This document shows positions 19,135-27,933 of a stretch of DNA of 64,000 nt, piece by piece. The stretch spans positions 558,001 through 622,000 of the forward strand of contig NZ_CP025086.1 in the NCBI RefSeq assembly GCF_004135935.1, in the 5' to 3' direction. The position numbers and the translations under genes are program-made. Source of the stretch: Methylovirgula ligni (lineage in GTDB: Bacteria > Pseudomonadota > Alphaproteobacteria > Rhizobiales > Beijerinckiaceae). The notes under the pieces were generated by a model, which saw only the letters and a program-made list of their open reading frames with translations, made no database searches and was not told where the DNA came from. Each line of letters begins with the position of its first letter. The stretch's first letter is position 1.

Positions 19135-19973
19135 GCGACGCCGCAAGAGCACTGCCGGCGAGCTTCGCCGAAACCATATTGCCGCCGCAGGAGCACCTCG
19201 GCTGGCGACGCTGGGGCCTTGCGGCGTTCATTGTCGTCGCCGTCCATCTGGCGTTTCTGGCGGGCTACATTCTGACGCCGCATGACGACCGGCCACCGGG
19301 CGCGCCGCCGGATACCGTGATGATCGATCTCGCGCCCATCGCCGTCGCGCCGCCGCCGCAAGACGAGGTCGATACGCCGCCGCAGCCGGACCAGGTGCAG
19401 CCCGACCAACCGCCGCCGGTAACCCCGAATATCCCGCCGCCGCCCGACCAGCCGCCGCCGACGGACACGACCGCACCGCCCGATCCCGACGTCCTGCCAG
19501 CGGAGCAGGCGGAAGTCGTCATGTCCGCGCCGCCGCCACCGCCGCCGAAACCGGTGATCGAGAAGAAGGTCGAAAAGCCGAAGCCGACCAAGCATTTGCC
19601 GAAGCCGCAGCGGCGGATCAAATCGACGCGCACCGACCTGCCGCATTCGGCGCAGCAGGCGGCGCCGATGGCCGGCCTCCGTGGTGCCGCCGTCGCCGAC
19701 TGGAAGAGCGAAATCGTCATGCGCATCATGGCCGAGAAGGAATATCCGGAGGAGGCGCGGTCGCAGGGCGTCGGCGGCACGGCGCTCGTCGCGTTTTCGG
19801 TCGGCCCCAGCGGCAGCATCCGCGGCGTGCGTCTGGCGCGAAGCTCGGGCTCCGCGATCCTCGATCGGGCGGCGGTCGAGACGGTGCGCCGGGCCAATCC
19901 GGTGCCCCCGGCGCCCCCCGGCGTCAACGGCGGCGCGTTCACCGTGCCGCTGCATTTCAGCGTCGGCCGCTGA
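19131..19973 (+). CDS. tonB: TonB energy-transducing protein
   Basis: 280 aa: an N-terminal membrane anchor (WGLAAFIVVAVHLAFLAGYIL), a long Pro-rich periplasm-spanning region (VAPPPQDEVDTPPQPDQVQP, then PPPPPPKPVIEKKVEKPKP) and a TonB C-terminal domain (IMRIMAEKEYPEEARSQGVG, GTALVAFSVGPSGSIRGVRL, SSGSAILDRAAVETVRRA). It carries proton-motive energy to outer-membrane receptors, of which one is encoded at 25113. The start overlaps exbD by 4 bp. The sequence after the stop (19974-20173) shows no gene and no convincing terminator. Confidence 0.94.
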   Translation: MSDAARALPASFAETILPPQEHLGWRRWGLAAFIVVAVHLAFLAGYILTPHDDRPPGAPPDTVMIDLAPIAVAPPPQDEVDTPPQPDQVQPDQPPPVTPNIPPPPDQPPPTDTTAPPDPDVLPAEQAEVVMSAPPPPPPKPVIEKKVEKPKPTKHLPKPQRRIKSTRTDLPHSAQQAAPMAGLRGAAVADWKSEIVMRIMAEKEYPEEARSQGVGGTALVAFSVGPSGSIRGVRLARSSGSAILDRAAVETVRRANPVPPAPPGVNGGAFTVPLHFSVGR

Positions 19974-20173
19974 TACGCGCTCACCCGTCGGACGCACTCA
20001 TCCGGCGGGAGAACCACGATGCCGTCACACGGTCTTTGACGAGGCATGGTGAACTGGCGTAAGTCCTCGCCGGGTCGCCTGCGCCCTCCTGCGCCCGTTT
20101 TGCTGGCGCGACATTCGCTAAGCGGTCCTCGACCCGGCTGATCCCCTGCCGTTTCTCTTTCGGAATGAGACCC

Positions 20174-21052
20174 ATGGCTGACATCAATAAAATCGGAATT
20201 ATCGGCGCCGGGCAGATGGGTGCCGGCATTGCGCAGGTCTGCGCCGTCGCAGGTTTCGACGTCATACTGAACGACGTTTCCGATGAGCGGGTCGATCACG
20301 GTCTGGCGACGATCAGCGGCAACCTCACCCGCCTCGTCGAACGCAAGCAGATCGACGAGGCCGCCGTGCAGACGGCGCTCACCCATGTTTCCCGTGCGAC
20401 CGATTACAACGCTCTTGCGGATTGTGATCTGGTGGTCGAGGCGGCGACCGAAAACGAGACGATCAAGCACGCGATCTTTCAGAAGGTCGGCCAGAACCTG
20501 AAGCCCGGCGCCATCCTCGCGACCAATACGTCGTCGATTTCGATCACCCGCCTTGCGGCCGCGACCGACCGGCCGGAACATTTCATCGGCATACATTTCA
20601 TGAATCCGGTGCCGCGCATGCAGCTTGTCGAATTGATTCGCGGCATCGCCACGGACGAGGTCACCTTCACCGCCGCCAAGCAGTTGATCGCCAAGCTCGG
20701 CAAGACCGCGATCGTCTCGGAAGATTTCCCCGGCTTTATCGTCAACAGAATTCTGCTGCCGATGATCAACGAGGCGATCTATACGCTCTACGAGGGCGTC
20801 GGCTCGGTCGACTCCATCGATACCGCTCTGCGGCTCGGCGCCAATCACCCTATGGGGCCGCTGCAGCTCGCCGACTTCATCGGCCTCGACACCGTGCTGT
20901 CCATCATGCAGGTTTTGCACGAGGGGCTGGCCGATTCGAAATATCGCCCCTGCCCGCTACTGGTGAAATATGTGGAAGCTGGCTGGCTCGGCCGCAAAAC
21001 CCAGCGCGGCTTTTACGATTATCGCAGCGGTACGCCGGTGCCGACCCGCTAG
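20174..21052 (+). CDS. 3-hydroxybutyryl-CoA dehydrogenase
   Basis: About 292 aa. NAD(P)-dependent oxidation/reduction of 3-hydroxyacyl-CoA, in butanoate or polyhydroxybutyrate metabolism or fatty-acid degradation. The Rossmann motif GIIGAGQMGAGIAQ is at the N-terminus, the catalytic region FIGIHFMNPVPRMQLVELI contains the active-site His, and the helical C-terminal domain (FPGFIVNRILLPMINEAI, HPMGPLQLADFIGLD) is complete. The ATG at 20174 (MADINKIG) is preferred over the in-frame ATG 9 bp upstream. No pathway partners are adjacent. Confidence 0.94.
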   Translation: MADINKIGIIGAGQMGAGIAQVCAVAGFDVILNDVSDERVDHGLATISGNLTRLVERKQIDEAAVQTALTHVSRATDYNALADCDLVVEAATENETIKHAIFQKVGQNLKPGAILATNTSSISITRLAAATDRPEHFIGIHFMNPVPRMQLVELIRGIATDEVTFTAAKQLIAKLGKTAIVSEDFPGFIVNRILLPMINEAIYTLYEGVGSVDSIDTALRLGANHPMGPLQLADFIGLDTVLSIMQVLHEGLADSKYRPCPLLVKYVEAGWLGRKTQRGFYDYRSGTPVPTR

Positions 21053-21084
21053 CCAGGCGCTCGCGTTTTCGTATTCATAGGCCC

Positions 21085-21100
21085 GTCATGCCGGCATGAC
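21085..21100. other. Perfect 16-bp palindrome in intergenic gap
   Basis: GTCATGCCGGCATGAC reads the same on both strands. It lies 33 bp after the dehydrogenase stop in a 217-bp gap that otherwise holds nothing recognisable. It could be an operator or part of a weak terminator; no T-tract follows. Confidence 0.3.
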
Positions 21101-21269
21101 AGAGAGGATTCGGGCGATTTGCCATAAAGCGTGAGGTGTTTTAGAGAGGGTCCGGCGGTTTGCGGCGTGTGCCGCCGCCAGGAAAGGGATGTGAGGGGTC
21201 GATAGGGTTACAAGCCGGTCGCGCTGAATAGATCTGGTCGTTGCGCCGCCGGCGAAAGAGGTGCCAGGT

Positions 21270-21839
21270 TTGACGATTCACTGCCAACCCACGGTCTCGC
21301 CGGAAGGTTGTCCGGCCCTTGTGCTCAACGCCGATTTCCGGCCTCTGAGCTATTATCCTTTGTCTCTCTGGTCATGGCAGGATGCGATCAAGGCGGTGTT
21401 CCTCGATCGCGTCAACATCGTCTCCCAATATGAGAAGACGGTCCGCAGTCCCAGTTTCGAGATGCGGCTGCCGTCGGTGGTTTCACTCAAGACCTATATC
21501 AAGCCCTCGCGCCACCCCGCCTTCACACGGTTCAATGTTTTCCTGCGCGACCGCTTCTCCTGCCAATATTGCGGCACGCGCGAGGAATTGACGTTCGACC
21601 ATGTCGTCCCGCGCTCGAAGGGCGGCATCACGAGCTGGGAAAACGTCGTCGCCGCCTGTTCCGTCTGCAATCTGCAAAAAGGCGACCGGCTGACGAGCGA
21701 GGCGCATATGTGGCCGGCGCGGCACCCCTATCAGCCGACGGTCGCCGATCTCCACCAGAACGGCCGGCTGTTTCCCCCCAACTATCTGCACGAAAGCTGG
21801 ATGGATTATCTCTACTGGGATTCGGAACTGGAGCCCTAG
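21270..21839 (+). CDS. HNH endonuclease
   Basis: About 189 aa. The TTG at 21270 with AAAGAGG upstream is preferred to the GTG at 21261. The conserved N-terminal block ALVLNADFRPLSYYPLSLW and the HNH core are clear: a first zinc knuckle FSCQYCG, catalytic LTFDHVVPRSKGGITSWEN, and a second knuckle ACSVCNLQKGDR. Close relatives are single-copy chromosomal genes throughout Hyphomicrobiales, so this is probably a housekeeping or domesticated nuclease rather than a restriction enzyme. No methylase or phage genes flank it. Confidence 0.88.
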   Translation: MTIHCQPTVSPEGCPALVLNADFRPLSYYPLSLWSWQDAIKAVFLDRVNIVSQYEKTVRSPSFEMRLPSVVSLKTYIKPSRHPAFTRFNVFLRDRFSCQYCGTREELTFDHVVPRSKGGITSWENVVAACSVCNLQKGDRLTSEAHMWPARHPYQPTVADLHQNGRLFPPNYLHESWMDYLYWDSELEP

Positions 21840-21907
21840 AGCGTCCGGCCGGAAAGCGCGTGTGTGGTTCACCCCAATTCATTGTGAAAAGTTCCGCTTC
21901 GGCGGAA

Positions 21908-21940
21908 AGACACGCCACCGCGTCAAGCGATGGCGTGTCT
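21908..21940. terminator. Hairpin between convergent HNH and ABC ATPase genes
   Basis: A 10-bp perfect stem AGACACGCCA / TGGCGTGTCT with a 13-nt loop lies between two convergent stops. There is no T-tract, so it may act as a bidirectional attenuator. Just before it, at about 21838-21862, is TAGAGCGTCCGGCCGGAAAGCG, which resembles one half of the REP-like element at 38264. Confidence 0.45.
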
Positions 21941-21984
21941 GTCGAGTCCAGTCGACTCTGCTCCTGCGGGATCGCGTTCAGCGT

Positions 21985-22737
21985 CTAGCGATCGATCCTA
22001 TAGAGCGGTATAGCCGCCTCAAATATTCTGTCGTGATCCGTCACGGCCAGACGCTTGACCGGAACGCCGTAAAGCTTCGAGAGATTCGCTTCGCTCAGCG
22101 TTTCCTGGACCGGTCCGAATGTATGAAAACCATCGCCAAGAAAAAGAAGTGCTTTATCGGCGACGCTCAACGCATGATCGGGCTGATGCGTCGTGAACAG
22201 AACGGTGAGACCCCGCTCGGCAGCCAAGCGGCTGAGCAGCTTCAGCATGAGCCCGGCGTTCGCAAGGTCGAGCGCCGAAGCCGGCTCGTCGAGCACGAGA
22301 GCGACACAATCCGTCGCCAGAGCGCGCGCAAGCAAGACCAACTGGCGCTGGCCGCCGCTTAATTGGTCATAGCGCGCGTGCGCAAGCCCCGCCAGACCGA
22401 CATCGTCCAGACAGGCAAGCGCGCGCTCCATATCGGAATGCCCCGGCGCGCCAAAACGGCCGAGATAGCGGCTGCGCCCCAGCAGCACCATGTCGAGGGC
22501 GCTATAGGCGTGCTCGGCGTAAAGCGCCTGTGGAACATAGCCAATGACGCCGCTGCGGACGAAATGCCCCTCTTTCGGGTGGATGACACCGCAGAGGCTG
22601 CGCAAGAAGGTCGTCTTGCCGCTGCCGTTCACGCCGAGGAGCGCTGTGATCGTCCCAGGCGCAAAGCTGAGCGAGACATGGCGGAAGAGCCATTGGCCGG
22701 GCCGGTACCAGAAGCCGATGTCATGTGCTTCCATCAT
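21985..22737 (-). CDS. FecE-type ABC transporter ATP-binding protein
   Basis: About 250 aa, starting at the ATG at 22737 (MMEAHDIGFWYRPG) that overlaps the permease stop; the longer open frame upstream is a shadow of the permease gene. Walker A is GVNGSGKTT, the Q-loop is GYVPQALYA, the signature is LSGGQRQ, Walker B is ALVLDEPASALD, and the switch His is in LFTTHQPDHAL. It drives import of a metal chelate, heme, cobalamin or oxyanion through the FecCD-type permease. The three ABC genes are translationally coupled. Confidence 0.93.
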   Translation of the reverse strand: MMEAHDIGFWYRPGQWLFRHVSLSFAPGTITALLGVNGSGKTTFLRSLCGVIHPKEGHFVRSGVIGYVPQALYAEHAYSALDMVLLGRSRYLGRFGAPGHSDMERALACLDDVGLAGLAHARYDQLSGGQRQLVLLARALATDCVALVLDEPASALDLANAGLMLKLLSRLAAERGLTVLFTTHQPDHALSVADKALLFLGDGFHTFGPVQETLSEANLSKLYGVPVKRLAVTDHDRIFEAAIPLYRIDR

Positions 22738-23792
22738 CTGCCGCCCGCAATGACGCTGCGAAGCAGATAGGCAAAGATCGGCGTTCCGACGATGGCAGTG
22801 ATAATGCCAACCGGAATTTCCGCGGGCGTCAATGTCCGCGCCAGCGTGTCGGCAACGATCATGAAGGCCGCGCCCATCACGGTCGCAAAGGGCAGCATCC
22901 GGCGATGATCGGCACCGATGACGAAGCGGGCGAGATTGGGAACGACGAGACCGATCCAGCCGATCGAACCGCTGACCGCAACCTGCGCCGAGACAATGAG
23001 GCAAATGGCGGCGAGAAGGATGAGCCGATCCTTCGCCGGGTCGAGACCCAGCAGCCGCGCTTCCTCATCGCCGAGCGAGAGGACGTTCACGCGCCAACGC
23101 ATGCCGAGCAGGATTGCGCCGCCGATGAGACAAAAGGCTCCGACCAGAATGACGCGATGCCAGTCGGCAGCAGCAAAGCTGCCGAGCAGCCAGAAGACCA
23201 TTCCGGGCAATTGCGTATCCGGATCAGCCACAAAGGTTGCGAGCCCGACGATGGCCGAGCAAAAGGCGCCGACGACCACACCGGCGAGAACGAGAGTCAG
23301 CAGCGGCGACTGACCATCACTGCGCTGCAGGGCGACCACGGCCGCCAGCGCCGCCGCTGCTCCGACAAAGGCGCAGATCTGGACCGCCGGGCCGAAACCA
23401 AAAAAGAGGATCGCCGCAACACCGCCGAGCGCGGCGCCCGACGATGCCCCAATGGTCTGGGGTCCTACGAGCGGATTGCGAAATATGCCTTGCAGGACTC
23501 CGCCACAGAGCGCGAGACCGGCGCCGACGAAGGCCGCAGTGATGAGCCGCGGCAGACGCACCGAATCGACGACGATCTCCTCGTCCGCCGTCCAGCCATG
23601 CGTACCGGCGTGGAGATGCGAAAGCAGAATATCGATCACATGGCCGGGCGGTACCGCATAGCGGCCCGACGCCAGCGAAATAAGAACAATGCCGCAGAGC
23701 GTTGCGATCAGCACAAGCCACGCGACGATATTCCTCCTGAGGTGAGGTTGCTCAGGCATGGCCGTCCGCGCCATGGCGTTCCCGACACTCAT
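22734..23792 (-). CDS. FecCD family ABC transporter permease
   Basis: A 352-aa BtuC/FecCD-type inner-membrane permease with about ten helices. Typical motifs are VDSVRLPRLITAAFVGAGLALCGGVLQ, RNPLVGPQTIGASSGAALGG and SGSIGWIGLVVPNLARFVIG. A single permease gene serves the transporter, presumably as a homodimer. It overlaps both the substrate-binding gene (4 bp) and the ATPase gene (4 bp). Confidence 0.94.
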   Translation of the reverse strand: MSVGNAMARTAMPEQPHLRRNIVAWLVLIATLCGIVLISLASGRYAVPPGHVIDILLSHLHAGTHGWTADEEIVVDSVRLPRLITAAFVGAGLALCGGVLQGIFRNPLVGPQTIGASSGAALGGVAAILFFGFGPAVQICAFVGAAAALAAVVALQRSDGQSPLLTLVLAGVVVGAFCSAIVGLATFVADPDTQLPGMVFWLLGSFAAADWHRVILVGAFCLIGGAILLGMRWRVNVLSLGDEEARLLGLDPAKDRLILLAAICLIVSAQVAVSGSIGWIGLVVPNLARFVIGADHRRMLPFATVMGAAFMIVADTLARTLTPAEIPVGIITAIVGTPIFAYLLRSVIAGGR

Positions 23793-24892
23793 GGTGTAGT
23801 CAGCCGCGCGTAATCCGTCGACGTTCCGTTCTGCTTGACGAAAAGGATGCGGTCGAGGTCGGCGTCGGTGACCGTGCGATTGTAAAGAAACCGATACCAG
23901 TCGCGCACATCCTTGCGCAGATCGTATTTGATCCGGTCAGGATGCAGGAGAAGCGCGAGCCAAGTCCAGGCAAGCGCCGATTCCTCGCTCGGCGGATCCC
24001 AGCGATAGCCGCCGAGCGGCACGCGATAGACGCGATGCGCCTTGACGGCGGCGACATCTTGCCAGCGGGGATCGTTGTAAATGTCCTGCGGCATCGTCTT
24101 GTCGAAATTGCCGAGCAGGATGACCTGCGGATTCCACGCCAGCACTTGCTCGAATGTCACCGCCTGCGAGACGCCGGGCAGGGAATGCGCAACGTCTTCG
24201 CCGCCCGCGAGGCGGATGAGAAAATCGCTATAGGCGCCCGCGCCATTGACGCCGAGCGAATCCGAAAAGCGATGAAGATAGAGCACGCGGGGTCGCTCGC
24301 CATCCGGCAAGCCCTTGAGCGCATCGGCGATCTCCTTCGCACGTTGCTTTTGTTTGTCGACGATCGCTTGGGCCCGCGCGGACGCGCCGGCGACTTGCCC
24401 CATCAGCAAGGTCGCTTCAAGCAAATCATCCTGGCCGCCATTGCGGATGCCGAAGACCGTGAGACCCGCGTTCTCAAGCGGTGCGAACACGCCACTGCCG
24501 GGATTCGTCCATTGGAAGACAGCATCTGGATGCAGCGCGAGGATCGATTCGACATTGGGCGCAAAACCGTCTCCGCGCACGATGTCGGTCGAGACGGTAT
24601 CGAGCACGGGAAAGAACTTGGTGAGCGCGCCCTCGCGCGCCGCGATCTTTGATGACGGGTTCATGCCGACGATGTGCTGCGCCGAACCATCGACGGCGAC
24701 ATACATCGCCGGCCCCGGCATCGGCAGAAAAACCATCCGCTGCGCCGGTGCCTTGAGTGTCGCGTGATGCCCGCGCTGATCCACGATCTCCGCGCCGTTC
24801 GCCGTAAGCGCACCCGCCCCCACGCCAAACATAAAAGCCAAGCTCAGAACGCGGAGAACTCCACGACCGCGCCGCAACCTATTCCAGAGCAT
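23789..24892 (-). CDS. FecB/BtuF-type periplasmic substrate-binding protein
   Basis: A 367-aa class III binding protein with a leader (LRVLSLAFMFGVGAGALTANGAEI). The two-lobe pattern is seen in AEIVDQRGHHATLKAPAQRM, NVESILALHPDAVFQW, then VTFEQVLAWNPQVILLGNFD and AHRVYRVPLGGYRWDPPSEE. Family members bind ferric siderophores, heme, cobalamin or, in MolA-like cases, molybdate/tungstate. The ligand cannot be assigned from residues, but the divergent FmdE-like gene favours a non-heme metal or oxyanion. It is first in the ABC operon. Confidence 0.9.
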   Translation of the reverse strand: MLWNRLRRGRGVLRVLSLAFMFGVGAGALTANGAEIVDQRGHHATLKAPAQRMVFLPMPGPAMYVAVDGSAQHIVGMNPSSKIAAREGALTKFFPVLDTVSTDIVRGDGFAPNVESILALHPDAVFQWTNPGSGVFAPLENAGLTVFGIRNGGQDDLLEATLLMGQVAGASARAQAIVDKQKQRAKEIADALKGLPDGERPRVLYLHRFSDSLGVNGAGAYSDFLIRLAGGEDVAHSLPGVSQAVTFEQVLAWNPQVILLGNFDKTMPQDIYNDPRWQDVAAVKAHRVYRVPLGGYRWDPPSEESALAWTWLALLLHPDRIKYDLRKDVRDWYRFLYNRTVTDADLDRILFVKQNGTSTDYARLTTP

Positions 24893-24955
24893 TCGAATCC
24901 CTCGTTTCGCGCATCAATTCACGCAGGGCACTTAAATAGAACTATTATAATTCAA

Positions 24956-25085
24956 AAGTAATTCTTGGAAAAATTACTTGCTTTCATGAGTTACATGGGA
25001 TGTATCAGCACAGTTCAGAATGCATTTCTACTAAAACCCCTAATTTATAATTGTTACAAACAAGATCTAGTCGCACAATATTGTG
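24956..25085. promoter_or_regulatory. AT-rich divergent control region of the uptake locus
   Basis: The 220-bp gap between the binding-protein and receptor genes is much more AT-rich than its surroundings. It holds a perfect inverted repeat AAGTAATT (24956-24963) / AATTACTT (24972-24979) and a perfect 12-bp palindrome CACAATATTGTG (25074-25085), the latter just before the preferred receptor start. These are candidate operators for a metal-responsive regulator. No clear Irr, Fur, RirA or ModE site was recognised. Confidence 0.5.
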
Positions 25086-25112
25086 ACTAAACGTGCCGAA
25101 GGGGGCTTGGTA

Positions 25113-27350
25113 GTGCGTTCATCTCTAAAGTATTCGCGGTCGCGTTGCATAGCGCGCGCGAGGCTCAACCGCTGGCATATTATGGGTATCGTGATGGCGA
25201 CGACGGCGCTGACGCCGCTGAACGCTGCGCGAAGCCAGGAGGCAGGCACTTCTCGCCCGCAGACCCTGCCGCAAGTCGAGGTCACGACGCAGGGTGGTCC
25301 GCCATCCAAGGCACATCCCATCGTTGGCCCCATTGGCGGAAATCTGCCGAAGCCGAAAAGCCTTAGACAGGTGACACAGAACGTCTCCGTGGTTGATCGT
25401 CAGCAGCTCGAGTTGACCAATCCCCCGACGCTTCTGGACGCTTTGGGACAGGTCCCCGGCGTCGAAATTTCGCGGACGGGCGGCCTCGGCGGCCAGATTT
25501 ATCTGCGCGGCTTCAGCACCAATAATTGGCGCGTGCCGCTCTTCGTTGACGGTGATCGGCTGCAAGGGCGCAACACGCTCCAGCTTGCCTATTTCCAGCC
25601 CGATGAGATCGAGCAGATCGACGTGATCCGCGGGCCGGCCTCGGTCCTCTATGGCAGCGACGCGATGGGCGGCCTTATCAACGTCATCATGCGCCATCCG
25701 ACAGCCGATCCAGACGGGCCGTTCAGATTCGCCGGCGGCGGCGTTTCATTCGGCTTTGGTTCGAACGGCACTGCGCTCAGCAATTATCAATGGGTCGAGG
25801 CCGCGGGCCTCGGATTTAACATCCGCTCAAGCATCGGCGAGCAGAAGTCCAATTCTTATGAAACTCCCAACGGTCTCGCCAGGAACAGCGACTACCGCGA
25901 CCTCGATGCCGGACTGACGATCGAATACACGCCCGTCGCAAACCAGCATTTGAGCGGCACGTTCCACGAGAGCATCGAAACCGATGGCCGCGCCGGCGGC
26001 GTCGGCGGCGCGCCCGGCTATCCCTATCTACAAGTGAGGCAAAGCCCGAATGATCTCATGATGGGCCGTGTCGATTATTCCGGCGATTTCGCTGAAGGGC
26101 CGTTCTCGCACATCGAAGCATCCGGATATATCGATTATTTCGACACCCATGTGCTGACGCTCAACACCAGCAGCGCGACCAAGATCGTCAACTCGAACAG
26201 CCATGTGATCGGTCCGGAGACCGTCGGCGGCCGCGTCCTCGGCGTCGTGGTGCCGTTGAGCGGGCCGGGCTGGGGCCGTCTCGATCTCAAGGTCGGCGCC
26301 GATTCGTTCCGCGAATATCGGCCGGGAAGCACTTTATATTCGGCCACCGAAACCCTGGCGACCGGCGCGATAAAAATTTCGCCCGAAGCGCAGAACGTCC
26401 CCAATTCGCAGCAGTTGAATGTCGGCGTCTTCGGCCTCGCCGAATGGACGCCGATCGCGCCGTTGACATTCTCGGCGGGTCAGCGCGTCGATTATTTCGA
26501 CACGTCGTCGGCCACGAGCCCGCTTGCCTCCCCGGCGCTGTTGCCGGCCTATGAGTCCGCAAACAATTCCCGCGTCGCGCCGACCGAAAGCATCGGCGCG
26601 GTCGTCCGCCTTCTGCCGGTGTTCGATCTCATCGGCGACATCCAGACATCGTTCCACGAACCGACGGATACGGAGCTTTTCAGCTCCACCGCTTCGACCA
26701 TCCCGAACCCCTATCTGAAGCCGGAGACGGGCCTGACTTACGAAGGCGGATTCCGGTTCCACACCGGTGACGCGACGCTGACCGCGACGGCCTATCACAG
26801 CGTCTATCAGAACCTCATACTCACCGTGCCAGTCACCTACGACGGGCTCAATACCTACACGCAGCAGCAGAACGCCGGCGACGCGCAAATCGACGGTATC
26901 GAGATCGAGGAACGTTGGCAGGCAACGCCGTCGATCAATCTTTTCGCCAATATCACCGCCATACGCGGGACCAACACAACAACCGGCGTGCCGCTGCCCT
27001 ATATCTCGCCGCTACGCGGCCGGACGGGGATCCAGTATGCGCCGCCGGATTCGGGCTATTCGGTCGAAGGCGTCGTGAATTGGGCGGCGGCGAAAACCCG
27101 GATCGACCCAAGCCAGGAGCTGTCGACATCGGGCTATGCGGTCGCGAACCTCTATGCAACGCTGCAACTCGGTAAGCTGGTGTCGCCGGCCCTCGGGGAC
27201 ACAAGGCTTTCGCTCGGCGTCGAGAATATTTTCGATACGGCCTACGCCGACGCCGCGACCTTCGCAAATGTCGCCTATGACAGAAGCGTGACCAATCCGC
27301 TGCTTGAACCGGGACGCAATTTCACCGTTAAGGTCACGCACACATTCTGA
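25113..27350 (+). CDS. TonB-dependent outer-membrane receptor
   Basis: About 745 aa. The GTG at 25113 is chosen because GAAGGGGG lies 7 bp upstream; a GTG at 25083 is the longer alternative. A leader (IVMATTALTPLNAARS) is followed by a plug domain (LRQVTQNVSVVDRQQLEL, GVEISRTGGLGGQIYLRGFS, DVIRGPASVLYGSDAMGGLI) and a 22-strand-type barrel ending in aromatic residues (NPLLEPGRNFTVKVTHTF). It imports a ligand into the periplasm, presumably for the divergent FecBCD system. TonB-ExbBD at 17.7-20 kb could energise it. Confidence 0.94.
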   Translation: MRSSLKYSRSRCIARARLNRWHIMGIVMATTALTPLNAARSQEAGTSRPQTLPQVEVTTQGGPPSKAHPIVGPIGGNLPKPKSLRQVTQNVSVVDRQQLELTNPPTLLDALGQVPGVEISRTGGLGGQIYLRGFSTNNWRVPLFVDGDRLQGRNTLQLAYFQPDEIEQIDVIRGPASVLYGSDAMGGLINVIMRHPTADPDGPFRFAGGGVSFGFGSNGTALSNYQWVEAAGLGFNIRSSIGEQKSNSYETPNGLARNSDYRDLDAGLTIEYTPVANQHLSGTFHESIETDGRAGGVGGAPGYPYLQVRQSPNDLMMGRVDYSGDFAEGPFSHIEASGYIDYFDTHVLTLNTSSATKIVNSNSHVIGPETVGGRVLGVVVPLSGPGWGRLDLKVGADSFREYRPGSTLYSATETLATGAIKISPEAQNVPNSQQLNVGVFGLAEWTPIAPLTFSAGQRVDYFDTSSATSPLASPALLPAYESANNSRVAPTESIGAVVRLLPVFDLIGDIQTSFHEPTDTELFSSTASTIPNPYLKPETGLTYEGGFRFHTGDATLTATAYHSVYQNLILTVPVTYDGLNTYTQQQNAGDAQIDGIEIEERWQATPSINLFANITAIRGTNTTTGVPLPYISPLRGRTGIQYAPPDSGYSVEGVVNWAAAKTRIDPSQELSTSGYAVANLYATLQLGKLVSPALGDTRLSLGVENIFDTAYADAATFANVAYDRSVTNPLLEPGRNFTVKVTHTF

Positions 27351-27411
27351 TGGATTGCGTGGCGGCCGGGAACACCGTTCGCCACGCTTTTCTGCGACCA
27401 AGGACAAATGC

Positions 27412-27921
27412 ATGTCGTCGCCAACCCTCACTATCGCCGGCGAGGAAGAGCCGATCATCATCGGCTATGAAGCCGTCGCGGCCTATCACGGCCAAAGCGC
27501 ACTGGCGATGCTCGCCATCACCTTTCAGGCATTGCGTGCGATTCTGCCCGTCCTGTCACCGGATGGACCGCCCCCGCGCGCGGCTTTATCCATCACCAGC
27601 GGCCACCCGGGCCCGGGCGTGAGAGATGCCTTCGAATTCGTGACGCGCGCCGTGACACGAAACGCCTATGTCGTCGATCGATCTCTGCCCGACGCCCGGC
27701 TGAACCCGCAGGCTGACATCTCCTACAGTTTTGTGGTCTCGCTCGGTGAGCGAAGAGTCCGCGCTAGCCTGAAAGAGGACGTGCTGCCGCAACGCTTCTT
27801 CGAGCTACTCGCGATCAAAGAGAAAACGGATGCGGAGCGCGCCGAGTTCAGCCAACTCAAGCGTGCCATCGCGGCTCGCGTGCTTGCCCAGGAGCCTGTA
27901 AGCCTCTTCGTGTTGAGTTGA
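27412..27921 (+). CDS. FmdE-like protein lacking cysteines
   Basis: About 169 aa from the ATG at 27412 with AAGGA upstream. The layout follows the FmdE family: an N-terminal helix AYHGQSALAMLAITFQALR where FmdE has FHGHxCPGxxxGxR, a middle block SITSGHPGPGVRDAFEFVTR where FmdE has a Cys-containing GVDAFQxLTGCT pattern, then DISYSFVVSLGERRVRASLK and VLPQRFFELL. No cysteine is present, so the FmdE zinc/metal ligands are lost except for histidines at 26 and 65. The assignment rests on pattern recall and is moderate. It follows the TonB receptor by 61 bp, a context also seen for FmdE genes beside FecBCD transporters. Confidence 0.55.
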   Translation: MSSPTLTIAGEEEPIIIGYEAVAAYHGQSALAMLAITFQALRAILPVLSPDGPPPRAALSITSGHPGPGVRDAFEFVTRAVTRNAYVVDRSLPDARLNPQADISYSFVVSLGERRVRASLKEDVLPQRFFELLAIKEKTDAERAEFSQLKRAIAARVLAQEPVSLFVLS

Positions 27922-27933
27922 ACGGAAGCTCGC

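Noticed and set aside
21270-21839. HNH gene as part of a restriction-modification or phage system
   Set aside because: No methylase, integrase or phage structural genes lie nearby, and the sequence type is a conserved chromosomal one in this order.
22738-23004. N-terminal extension of the FecE-type ATPase
   Set aside because: It overlaps the permease gene in another frame and has low-complexity His/Arg composition. The ATG at 22737 overlapping the permease stop is the normal coupled start.
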